Positions 5,039 to 11,429 are shown, counted from the first letter of the stretch. The stretch: 15,205 bases of DNA from DAOTXL01 sp034434895 (GCA_034434895.1 DAOTYI010000274.1:1-15205), one strand, 5' to 3'. A program made the numbers and translations. Notes: generated by a model from the sequence alone, not told the origin.

Positions 5039-7591
5039 TTACGGCTGGATCGTGACCCACTCGTAGTAGTCGGCACCCACCGGCTGCGGCACGTAGCCCT
5101 GCACCTTCTTGGAGAAGATGAGCGGCGTCTGGTTGTGGGCGATCCAGATGCGGGCCACATCATCGTGTAGCAGTTGCTCGATCTGCTTATACATCGGCTC
5201 GCGCTTATCCTGACCGGGCGTGACCAGCGCCTGGTAGCACAGGTCGGCCACCTGCTGGTTGGCGTACCAACCCTCGCGCTTGTCAGGCTTCTTCGTCTCG
5301 CCCGCCGCGCTCAGCCCGCCGAAGAAGTAGTTGTGGAAGTTGTCCGGGTCGCCGTTGTCGCCACCCCAGCCGAGCATATACAGCCCGACGAGCTGCCCGG
5401 TGCGGCGCAGGCCCAGGTAGGTCGGCCAGTCGCCGGCCAGCTCCATGGTGATATTAAAGCCGGCCTTGGCCAGGTCGGCGGCCATCGCCTCACCGATCTC
5501 CTTGGGGCTGGGGTAGTAGAAACGGGTGACCGGCATGTAATAGAAGCGGAGCGGGATCTTGTCGCCGGCTTTGTAGGTCACATTGCCATCGGCATCGGTG
5601 ATGTCTTCGGCGATGGTCACTTCACTCAGTCCGTTGGGGAAGCCGGCCTCGGCCAGGAGCTTCTTCGACAGTTCCGGATCGTAGGTCCAGTCCTCGATGG
5701 CATCGTTGTGGCCCCACACCAGCGGGGGCAGGAAGTTGGTCGCCACCTGGCCATATTTGCCGTAAAAGTTTTCGACCAGGGCCTTCTTGTTGATGGCGTG
5801 GGCCACCGCCTCGCGCACCCGTCTGTCCTGAAATTCCTTGATCTTGAAGTTAAAGGCCAGGTAGGCGGTGTTCAGCGCCGGTCGGGTCAGGACATACAGG
5901 TTGGGATCGGCCTCGGCGGCAGCCAGGTCTTCGACCGTCGCCTGCTCGGTGGCGTGGATGTCGCCCGATTTGAGGGCCAGGAAACGGGCCGAGTCGTCGG
6001 GGATCACCTTCCAGATGATCTGGTCAATGGTCGGCTTGCCGCCCCAGTAGTCGGGGTTGGCCACCACCGTGATGTGGTCGCCTTCCACCCACTCCTTGAA
6101 GATGAACGGCCCGGTGCCGACGCAGCCGGCTTCCGGCTGGCCATACTTTTCGCCATACTTTTCGATGGCGGCCGGGCTGGAGATGGCAAACATATCCATG
6201 GCCAGGTTGGCCAGGAAGGGGGCCAGCGGTGCGCTCAGGGTGAACTTGACGGTATAGTCGTCCACCTTTTCCACGGCGGTGATCAGGCTGTCATCGTCAA
6301 AGCCACCCCACATGGCTTCATAATATTCGAACACCTGGCTGGCAAAGTGGTAGGGATTGTCGGTGAAGCGCCAGCGGTCAAAGTTAAAGATGACGGCGTC
6401 GGCATTAAAGTCGGTCCCGTCATGGAACTTGACCCCCTGGCGCAGCTTGCAGGTCCACTCGGTAGCGTTCTCGTTGGGGGTGCACTCCTCGGCCAGGGCC
6501 GGGATCGGTGTGGTGGAGCCGGGCTCATACTGGTAGAGCGGCTCCAGGCATTGGCCGGTGACCCGGAAGGACTCGCCGTCGGTGACGATGGCCGGGTCCA
6601 ACTGCACCGAGTCGCCGCCCCGGCCAAAGATGAAGGTGCCTCCGGCCGCCGGCTTGACGACGGTGGTCAGGTCAATGCCGTACCACTTGAGCGACAGGCT
6701 GGTCAGGGTACCGTCGTTGTGCATCGCTTTGACGATTTCGTTCAGTTTGCTCAGCATCTTGTCCGACGGCCCCCGGCTCTTGTCCAGGGCGAAGGCCAAA
6801 GGCTCATAGTAGGCCGGCGTGCCCACATACTTGAGCGGCACGCCGCTGTCAATGGCCTGTTGGATGGTCGGCTGGGCCGACATCACCGCGTCCAGGCGGA
6901 CGCCGTCGCCCAAGGCCAGGTCCTGGATCGCCTCGGCATCGGTGGTGTACGGTTTGACCTTGACGCCGGCCGGCGGATCGTACATCACCTCACCGCCGAT
7001 CATCTTCAGCGTGCCGGCCAGGTAGGCTTCGTAGGTGGTGGCTGTCCCCAACCCCACCGTCTTGCCCTTCAGGTCCTGGGGGGTGCGGATGGTGGTGTTG
7101 TCTTTATGGACGGCGAAGGAGGCAGGGGTATAGTAGTACGGGTCGGTGAACCACAGCACCTGCATCCGATCCTCGGTGATGGTCATCGAGCCGATGCTCA
7201 GGTCCCAGCGGCCACCCCAGTTGCCGGCGGTGATGATGTCCCAGTCGGGGGTCACGAACTCGACCGTGACTCCCAGCCGTTTGGCCACCTCCTTGGCCAC
7301 GTCCACGTCAAAGCCATCCAGCTCGCCCTTCTCGTTCAGAAAGCTCTGCGGGGCATAGTTGGGGTCGGTCGAGACCACCAGTTTGCCGGCAGCCATGACC
7401 TGGTCCAACAGGTCACCGGTCGGCTTGGCTGCCTCGGTTGGCTTGGCTGCCTCGGTCGGCTTTTCCGGCACCTTGGTAGGCGCTACCGTGGGAGCCGTGG
7501 TGGGCGCAGGCGTGGGGCCGCACGCGGCCAATAGGGTCGCCACCAGGCTCAGCACCAGCAACAGGCTCCATACTGCACGCTTTCCAGACAT
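5039..7591 (-). CDS. Fused amino-acid (family 3) and dipeptide (family 5) binding lipoprotein
   Basis: An 850-residue lipoprotein that holds two complete ABC importer binding proteins in one chain. The signal peptide ends in the lipobox LLAAC (Cys24), followed by a Thr/Pro linker with the 6-residue unit KPTEAA repeated. Residues 61-308 are a family 3 (amino-acid) binding domain: DGFDVDVAKEVAKRLG at 92-107, TITEDR (Arg142, the usual carboxylate-binding position) before FTDPYY, and GVRLDAVMS with Asp234. Residues 309-317 are a short Lys-Pro-Ala-Gly junction. Residues 318-850 are a family 5 (DppA/OppA) domain: GRGGDSVQLDPA at 323-334, LRQGVKFHDG at 383-392, GTGPF at 492-496, REAVAHAINK near 593-602, and GWGGDNGDPDNF at 741-752, the motif that in DppA carries a ligand-binding Asp. 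Both parts look full length. The ATG follows AGGAGG by 8 bases. It is first in the operon with DppB-, DppC- and HisM-type permeases, so each domain has a family-matched channel. Substrates are not known. Confidence 0.95.
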   Translation of the reverse strand: MSGKRAVWSLLLVLSLVATLLAACGPTPAPTTAPTVAPTKVPEKPTEAAKPTEAAKPTGDLLDQVMAAGKLVVSTDPNYAPQSFLNEKGELDGFDVDVAKEVAKRLGVTVEFVTPDWDIITAGNWGGRWDLSIGSMTITEDRMQVLWFTDPYYYTPASFAVHKDNTTIRTPQDLKGKTVGLGTATTYEAYLAGTLKMIGGEVMYDPPAGVKVKPYTTDAEAIQDLALGDGVRLDAVMSAQPTIQQAIDSGVPLKYVGTPAYYEPLAFALDKSRGPSDKMLSKLNEIVKAMHNDGTLTSLSLKWYGIDLTTVVKPAAGGTFIFGRGGDSVQLDPAIVTDGESFRVTGQCLEPLYQYEPGSTTPIPALAEECTPNENATEWTCKLRQGVKFHDGTDFNADAVIFNFDRWRFTDNPYHFASQVFEYYEAMWGGFDDDSLITAVEKVDDYTVKFTLSAPLAPFLANLAMDMFAISSPAAIEKYGEKYGQPEAGCVGTGPFIFKEWVEGDHITVVANPDYWGGKPTIDQIIWKVIPDDSARFLALKSGDIHATEQATVEDLAAAEADPNLYVLTRPALNTAYLAFNFKIKEFQDRRVREAVAHAINKKALVENFYGKYGQVATNFLPPLVWGHNDAIEDWTYDPELSKKLLAEAGFPNGLSEVTIAEDITDADGNVTYKAGDKIPLRFYYMPVTRFYYPSPKEIGEAMAADLAKAGFNITMELAGDWPTYLGLRRTGQLVGLYMLGWGGDNGDPDNFHNYFFGGLSAAGETKKPDKREGWYANQQVADLCYQALVTPGQDKREPMYKQIEQLLHDDVARIWIAHNQTPLIFSKKVQGYVPQPVGADYYEWVTIQP

Positions 7592-7716
7592 CTTTTTCTC
7601 CTCCTATTCTGCACGTAGTTTGAGATTCACCCTGATTGCCCCATTGCTCCCCTGTTCGCGATCCCTCACCTCCTTTCCTCCACCAGAGTCGAAAACAGGC
7701 TGGTCGTTGCCAGTTC

Positions 7717-7745
7717 AGTATAGCAAAACATACACAATCTGTCAA
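7717..7745 (-). promoter_or_regulatory. Sigma-70-type promoter of the composite importer operon
   Basis: On the minus strand a consensus -35 box TTGACA (7740-7745) is separated by exactly 17 bases from TATACT (7717-7722), which also has the extended -10 TGC just before it. Transcription should start near 7710 and leave a leader of about 118 bases. The near-consensus quality suggests strong basal expression; no obvious operator was seen. Confidence 0.8.
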
Positions 7746-7900
7746 GGCGGTGGCCTGATAAAAGACCTTCCAGGTGAGGGGGAGAAAGGGGAGATGGGAG
7801 GGCGGCGGACAGACAGAAAGCTGCCGCTCTCTCACAACCTGCGCCATATACAACTTGTAGCCAGCAGTTGTCCTACAAGCTCACATTGGGGGATGAGGAG

Positions 7901-7950
7901 GGGTCAGGGTATGACCTGTCGCAACCCGTCAAAGTTGCCCAATGGCGTTA
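7901..7950. repeat. Dispersed repeat, copy 1 (shared with 11456-11500)
   Basis: The block starts GGGTCAGGGTATGACCTGTC and continues with GCAACCC, AAAGTTGC and GGCGTTA. The same parts recur in order at 11456-11500 (GGGTCAGGGCATGCCCCGTC, ACAACC, AAAGTTGC, GGCGTAA). It lies in the space downstream of the zinc-ribbon gene and upstream of the importer promoter. Confidence 0.6.
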
Positions 7951-7997
7951 CGGGTCTCAAAGCTTTTCTGAAAGCGGCATAATCGGCTGCCAGAATA

Positions 7998-8270
7998 TCA
8001 TGGAAGGGCAGGGGGCTCGCAGACAGCTTCCTGGGGCGGGCGGGGGTGCTTCAGCCGTTCATAGGCCTCCAGGCCGATACACTCCGCCGCTGCCGGGCAC
8101 CAGTCAATACATGATGCGCCTCGCTCCTTGCTCACCCACAGATGGCAATGAGGGCAGCGGGCCAGCGGTTCATCGGACCAGATCTCCATCTCCTCCCCGC
8201 AATGGGGACACTCGATATATTCCGGTCGGGCATCCTTGAACACGATTGCGCCCGGACAGCCTTTCATCAT
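7998..8270 (-). CDS. Small cysteine-rich zinc-ribbon protein, function unknown
   Basis: A 90-residue probably cytoplasmic protein; no signal peptide or membrane segment. Two CPxC knuckles (Cys21/Cys24 and Cys39/Cys42) make a rubredoxin/zinc-ribbon-like metal site around the segment GEEMEIWSDEP. A second cluster follows (SCIDWCPAAAECIG: Cys54, Cys58, Cys64), with further Cys at 5 and 84, so a second metal or Fe-S site is possible. I recall similar small proteins with this pattern in anaerobes, without a settled function. The ATG at 8270 is preferred over the GTG at 8279 because AGGAGG lies 8 bases before the ATG but overlaps the GTG; a second ATG follows at once. It has its own promoter and diverges from the riboswitch-controlled tungstate operon, which hints at, but does not prove, a link to molybdenum/tungsten metabolism. 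Confidence 0.8.
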   Translation of the reverse strand: MMKGCPGAIVFKDARPEYIECPHCGEEMEIWSDEPLARCPHCHLWVSKERGASCIDWCPAAAECIGLEAYERLKHPRPPQEAVCEPPALP

Positions 8271-8303
8271 CTCTCCCACCTCCTGTCGCTAAGCCTCCCT
8301 GCT

Positions 8304-8332
8304 ATTATAGCAGGCCCGTCATCTGCCGTCTA
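8304..8332 (-). promoter_or_regulatory. Promoter of the zinc-ribbon gene
   Basis: On the minus strand a perfect TATAAT (8304-8309) with the extended TGC before it lies 17 bases from a weaker -35 box TAGACG (8327-8332). It points to the gene starting at 8270. Its -35 box is about 22 bases from the -35 box of the opposite promoter at 8355, so the two polymerases could interfere or share a regulator. Confidence 0.65.
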
Positions 8333-8354
8333 TGACTTTTGTCAGGTCCAAAGT

Positions 8355-8383
8355 TTGACATCCATCTCAAGTCATGCTACACT
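8355..8383 (+). promoter_or_regulatory. Promoter of the riboswitch leader and tup operon
   Basis: A consensus TTGACA (8355-8360), a 17-base spacer and TACACT (8378-8383), with TGC just before the -10. Transcription should begin near 8390, about ten bases before the first strand of the riboswitch P1 stem. Confidence 0.8.
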
Positions 8384-8399
8384 GGTATAAACAATCGAA

Positions 8400-8504
8400 G
8401 CATCTCCGAGCCTCGCTGCCTAAAGACAGGGAGAGGTCTACGGCGTGAGGCCGGTAGGGTACCGCTGGAAACGGCGATGCCTCCCAGCTTTGGAAAGGAG
8501 ATGC
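8400..8504 (+). promoter_or_regulatory. Molybdenum/tungsten cofactor (Moco) riboswitch aptamer
   Basis: The leader matches what I know of the Moco RNA motif: a CTCCGAGCC start, GTGAGGCC in the middle, the highly conserved GGAAACGGCGATGCCTCCC near 8468-8485 and a closing GGAAAGGAG. Visible pairings: P1 GCATCTCC (8400-8407) with GGAGATGC (8497-8504), 8 perfect pairs; GAGGC (8447-8451) with GCCTC (8479-8483); inside it CGCTG/CGGCG (8463-8467, 8472-8476) capped by a GAAA tetraloop; and a hairpin between 8411 and 8436, probably the P3 element. P3 is reported to be absent from the variant thought to sense the tungsten cofactor, so this copy looks more like the molybdenum form, although it precedes tungstate-transport genes. 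Class assignment is by recalled consensus. Confidence 0.85.
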
Positions 8505-8558
8505 GTCCAGGCATGGGGCGGGCGCGGCGCCTTCTGAGGTCGCCGTGCCCCATTGTGC

Positions 8559-8589
8559 AACGGCGTCTCCTGTCGGAGACGCCGTTTTT
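8559..8589 (+). terminator. Intrinsic terminator of the riboswitch, with overlapping antiterminator
   Basis: AACGGCGTCTCC (8559-8570), the loop TGTC and the exact complement (8575-8586) form a 12-bp hairpin that runs into TTTTT (8585-8589). The 3' strand of aptamer P1 (GGAGATGC, 8497-8504) can instead pair with GCGTCTCC (8563-8570) of the terminator, 8 pairs with one G-U. The intervening ATGGGGC (8513-8519)/GCCCCAT (8547-8553) hairpin brings the two close. With ligand, P1 forms and the terminator is free; without it the antiterminator wins and the tup genes are transcribed. Confidence 0.9.
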
Positions 8590-8757
8590 AGCTCAAGAAG
8601 CCTGGCAGCAAAAGCGCCAGGTGGCCGGCCGGTTGCCGATCTGTTGTTATCTTGACATCGTGAATCGCATCCATGGCGACAAAGGTGGACCTCACTCCAT
8701 CCCCCAACTCCGGTAAGGGGACCACAGGGTAGGGGCACAGGCGTCAGGGTAAGGCGC

Positions 8758-8838
8758 GGGCGATTGGAAATCGCACCGGGTAGCCGAAGGCAATGCCTTC
8801 GGCTACCCGGCCGTCCGCTGAGGTGCGACTTGAGTCGC
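8758..8838. repeat. Palindromic repeat, copy A (REP-like)
   Basis: Bases 8758-8818 are identical to 15097-15157. The core 8776-8810 is a 17-bp palindrome around one base (left arm CCGGGTAGCCGAAGGCA). It is flanked by GCGATTGGAAATCGCACC (8760-8777) and its near complement GGTGCGACTTGAGTCGC (8822-8838), each itself hairpin-like, so the whole 79 bases fold as nested inverted repeats. It lies inside the tup leader transcript. Confidence 0.85.
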
Positions 8839-8839
8839 T

Positions 8840-8876
8840 GGGGTAGGGGTGAGGTCGGACCGGACATTGTCGAGTT
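8840..8876. repeat. Dispersed repeat, copy 2 (shared with 313-350)
   Basis: GGGGTAGGGGTGAGGTC followed by CGGACATTGTCGAGTT; the same parts occur at 313-350. This copy directly follows palindromic copy A and ends 28 bases before the chosen permease start. Confidence 0.6.
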
Positions 8877-8904
8877 ATATGCAAGAGGTTCGACCATCCG
8901 TGAC

Positions 8905-9609
8905 ATGTTGCGTGGCCTGATCGAGGCCGTGCGGCTGATCGCCACCCTCGATCCGGCCCTCCTCCAGATCGTCGCTTTATCGCTACGGGTGTCGGGCATC
9001 GCGTTGCTGATCAGCGCCCTGATCGGCATTCCGTCAGGTGCCCTGATAGGCCTGAGTCGCTTCCGTGGGCGCAGGCTGGTCATCGCCCTGCTCTACACCG
9101 GCATGGGCCTTCCACCGGTGGTAGTCGGGTTGTTCGTCTACCTGATCCTCTCCCGCAGCGGCCCGCTGGGACAACTGGACTGGCCGTTCATCCCCAGGCT
9201 GTTTACCCCCGGCGCCATGATTGTCGCCCAGACGATCATCTCCTTTCCCCTGGTGGCCGGCTTTACCATGGCAGCCGTGATGGGGGTAGACCGGGGGCTG
9301 CGGCAGCAGATCCAGGCCCTGGGTGCCACCCGCCGGCAGACAGCGCTGGCCATTCTGAGAGAGGCGCAGGTAGGGGTGCTTGTCTCCATCGTCGCCGGCT
9401 TTGGCAGCATTATCTCGGAGGTAGGGGCGGTGATGCTGGTCGGCGGCAACATCGAAGGCTCGACCCGGGTGCTGACCACGGCCATTGTGCTTGAAACCCG
9501 CCAGGGAAACTTTGATCTGGCCATAGCGCTGGGGATGATCCTGCTGGGCATCTCCTTCCTGACCAACGTGGCCATGCTCCGCCTGCAGGGGAGGACCCTC
9601 GACCTGTGA
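8905..9609 (+). CDS. tupB: Tungstate ABC importer permease (TupB)
   Basis: A 234-residue inner-membrane permease that should form the homodimeric channel for tungstate, possibly also molybdate. It is hydrophobic throughout with about five to six membrane segments and a cytoplasmic coupling loop near 129-160 (GLRQQIQALGATRRQTALAI). The segment SEVGAVMLVGGNIEGSTRVL at 171-190 is characteristic of TupB/ModB-like permeases. The frame is open back to 8764 through the palindromic repeat, but the first 47 codons there are repeat sequence; the ATG at 8905 gives the usual family length. Its ribosome site is weak: AAGAGGT lies about 16 bases upstream. The stop overlaps the next start by four bases (GTGA). 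Expression is probably under the Moco riboswitch. Confidence 0.9.
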   Translation: MLRGLIEAVRLIATLDPALLQIVALSLRVSGIALLISALIGIPSGALIGLSRFRGRRLVIALLYTGMGLPPVVVGLFVYLILSRSGPLGQLDWPFIPRLFTPGAMIVAQTIISFPLVAGFTMAAVMGVDRGLRQQIQALGATRRQTALAILREAQVGVLVSIVAGFGSIISEVGAVMLVGGNIEGSTRVLTTAIVLETRQGNFDLAIALGMILLGISFLTNVAMLRLQGRTLDL

Positions 9610-10337
9610 GCGAGATCGTGTACCAACTCCAGCAGGTGGCCAAATCGTACAACGGCCGCTGTGTGCTCCAGATTGATGCCCTCGACATCTGGCGGGGGGA
9701 GATCCTGGCCGTGGTGGGGCCCAGTGGCGCGGGCAAGAGTACCCTGTTGCGCCTGCTCAACTTCCTGGAACCGCCCAGCCGTGGCTCGATCCGCTTCTTG
9801 AATGCCGAATCCAGCCCCGACCGCACCCCTCCCCTGGCCCTGCGCCGCCGGGTGACCACCGTCTTCCAGCGGCCCATCCTGCTCAACCGGACCGTATGGG
9901 CCAATGTGGCCTACGGCCTGCAACTGCGCGGCCGGCGCGAATTTGCTGACGAGGTGCAGGCCACCCTGGAACAGGTGGGCCTGGCCGCCATGAGCCGCAA
10001 GCGAGCACACACCCTGTCGGGAGGGGAGGCGCAGCGGGTAGCCCTGGCACGGGCGATGGTCCTCCGCCCGGAGGTGCTGCTGCTCGACGAGCCGACAGCC
10101 AACCTGGACCCCTACAATGTCGGGCTGATCGAAGAGATTGTGCGCGCCCTCAACCAGGAGCAGGGCACAACCCAGGTGTTGGTGACCCATAATATCTTCC
10201 AGGCCAGACGGCTGGCCCACCGGGTGGCTTTGCTTCTGGAAGGCCGGATCGTCGAGATCGCCGACGTGGATTCATTCTTCGGCTCGCCACGCGATCCGCG
10301 CACTGCCGCCTTTGTGCGAGGGGAGATGGTCTATTGA
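9606..10337 (+). CDS. tupC: Tungstate ABC importer ATPase (TupC)
   Basis: A 243-residue cytoplasmic ABC ATPase that powers the TupB channel. All motifs are intact: Walker A GPSGAGKS (38-45), Q-loop Gln88 (TVFQRP), signature LSGGEAQ (137-143), Walker B VLLLDE (157-162) and the switch histidine His195 (LVTHN). It begins with GTG inside the stop of tupB and ends with a TGA that overlaps the TTG of tupA, so the three genes are translationally coupled. This is the only ABC ATPase in the window; it could in principle serve other importers, but position and overlap tie it to the Tup system. Confidence 0.95.
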   Translation: MSEIVYQLQQVAKSYNGRCVLQIDALDIWRGEILAVVGPSGAGKSTLLRLLNFLEPPSRGSIRFLNAESSPDRTPPLALRRRVTTVFQRPILLNRTVWANVAYGLQLRGRREFADEVQATLEQVGLAAMSRKRAHTLSGGEAQRVALARAMVLRPEVLLLDEPTANLDPYNVGLIEEIVRALNQEQGTTQVLVTHNIFQARRLAHRVALLLEGRIVEIADVDSFFGSPRDPRTAAFVRGEMVY

Positions 10338-11212
10338 AAAAGGCCCGGATGCTCTTTGTATTCCTGCTGCTGATCGGCCCCATCGCCTGCAAGGCCGGGC
10401 CGATGCCGGGTCAGACGCCCCAACCCACAGTCAGGCTGATCCTGGCCACCACGACCAGCACCGCCGATTCAGGCCTGCTCGATTTCATCCTGCCCGACTT
10501 TGAACAGACCTGCAACGTCAAGGTAGAAGTGATTGCCGTCGGCACCGGTCAGGCGATTGAAATCGGCCGCAAAGGAGACGCCGACCTTCTGCTCGTCCAC
10601 AGTCACAAGGCTGAAGAGCAGTTTGTCGCCGACGGGCATGCTCGTGAGCGCTTTGCCGTGATGTACAACGACTTTGTCATCGTCGGTCCCACCAGCGATC
10701 CGGCCAGGATCGGTGGTCTGGTCTCCGCCAGCGAAGCATTCAGGGCCATCGCCGCTGCTCAGGCGACCTTTGTCAGCCGGGGCGACCGGTCGGGCACCCA
10801 CACCAGGGAGCTGAGTCTGTGGAGCCTGGCCGGCATCACCCCAACGGCTGACATGCCCTGGTACCAGGTGATCGGCCAGGGCATGGGCGATACCCTGCTC
10901 TTCGCCAACGAACAACAGGCCTATACCCTGACCGATCGGGGCAGCTACCTGTCCATGCGGGACAGGCTGCCTGACCTGACGATCCTGGTCGGCGGGCAGA
11001 CGCTGGCCGACAATGCGGACAGGGAGTTGCTCAATCCGTACACCGTGATGGCCGTAAACCCCGATAGGCATCCCGGCGTCAACTACGATCTGGCGATGAA
11101 GTTCATAGAGTGGATCCGGTCGCCAGAGATCCAGGCCAGGATCGGCCATTATGGTGTAGACCGGTTCGGCCAGCCGCTGTTCTACCCTGCCGCTCCCCCA
11201 GGACCCCCATGA
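10334..11212 (+). CDS. tupA: Tungstate-binding lipoprotein (TupA)
   Basis: A 292-residue substrate-binding protein that captures tungstate outside the membrane. The TupA motifs are clear: LATTTSTADSGLLD (37-50), VIAVGTGQA (66-74), GDADLLLVH (81-89), MYNDFVIVGP (110-119) and SRGDRSGTHTRE (148-159), the oxyanion-binding elements of the family. The N-terminus has two lysines, a hydrophobic stretch and Cys19 in the sequence GPIAC; proline at -3 is unusual for a lipobox, so anchoring by lipid is likely but not certain. The TTG at 10334 was chosen: it overlaps the tupC stop (TTGA), has GGGGAG about 8 bases before it and keeps the positive N-region, whereas ATG at 10349 would lose it. Confidence 0.95.
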   Translation: MKKARMLFVFLLLIGPIACKAGPMPGQTPQPTVRLILATTTSTADSGLLDFILPDFEQTCNVKVEVIAVGTGQAIEIGRKGDADLLLVHSHKAEEQFVADGHARERFAVMYNDFVIVGPTSDPARIGGLVSASEAFRAIAAAQATFVSRGDRSGTHTRELSLWSLAGITPTADMPWYQVIGQGMGDTLLFANEQQAYTLTDRGSYLSMRDRLPDLTILVGGQTLADNADRELLNPYTVMAVNPDRHPGVNYDLAMKFIEWIRSPEIQARIGHYGVDRFGQPLFYPAAPPGPP

Positions 11213-11227
11213 GTGAAGTATTTGTTT

Positions 11228-11429
11228 ACCGCCGAGACAGAGGGCGCACAAAGACTTCCTGGTCATTCTTCGTGTCTTGGTGCCTTGGTGGTCAGCCTGC
11301 CGGGTCAACTGCGTAACTTCTGTCAGGGAAGCAAATGGGAGTGGAGCCTTCAGGCGGAAAAGGCCGGCTGAAGCCTCGACTCCAACCTGACCTCCCCTGT
11401 CTCCCCGGCGTTCTCCGCGTCTCGGCGGT
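11228..11429. repeat. Inverted ACCGCCGAGAC repeat pair
   Basis: ACCGCCGAGAC (11228-11238) faces its exact complement GTCTCGGCGGT (11419-11429), and similarity continues inward (AGAGGGCGC against GCGTTCTCC). The left part runs on as CTTCGTGTCTTGGTGCCTTG and GTGGT near 11270-11292. Sequence of this style, with GTCTCGGCGGT and CACCAAGACACGAAG phrases, is a common intergenic repeat in environmental bacterial genomes as far as I recall. Confidence 0.6.

Larger units (their letters stand above)
7592..7997. other. Gene-free region with transport-operon promoter and leader
   Basis: The 405 bases between the binding-protein start and the zinc-ribbon stop hold the operon promoter (7717-7745), a 5' leader of about 118 bases and a dispersed repeat (7901-7950). 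Within the leader, minus-strand bases 7676-7666 read AAAGGAGGTGA, an 11-base perfect match to the anti-Shine-Dalgarno sequence, about 75 bases before the true start. No long frame follows it; a 5-codon ATG frame (MGQSG) lies shortly downstream. The space between 7746 and 7900 shows no gene. Confidence 0.5.
8590..8904 (+). other. Long post-terminator leader of the tup operon, no gene seen
   Basis: The 315 bases between the terminator and the permease start hold a small hairpin (CCTGGC 8601-8606 with GCCAGG 8616-8621), a palindromic repeat (8758-8838) and a dispersed repeat (8840-8876). An isolated TTGACA at 8652 has no -10 partner. No convincing small gene was found. The length is large for a riboswitch leader and is probably due to repeat insertion. 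Confidence 0.5.

Noticed and set aside
5174..7534. 786-codon plus-strand frame opposite the fused binding protein
   Set aside because: No recognisable domain, and composition of an antisense shadow; the minus strand carries two clear binding domains and a good promoter and ribosome site.
8652..8680. Second promoter after the riboswitch terminator
   Set aside because: TTGACA at 8652-8657 has no acceptable -10 box at 16-18 bases.
8758..8838. CRISPR array or attachment site
   Set aside because: Only single copies per locus, no regular spacing with spacers, and no Cas or integrase gene in the window.
8764..8904. N-terminal extension of TupB
   Set aside because: These codons come from the palindromic and dispersed repeats; family length and hydrophobic start support 8905.
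11209..11316. 35-residue frame starting at the tupA stop
   Set aside because: The ATGA overlap is tempting, but the whole frame is intergenic repeat sequence with no protein-like features.
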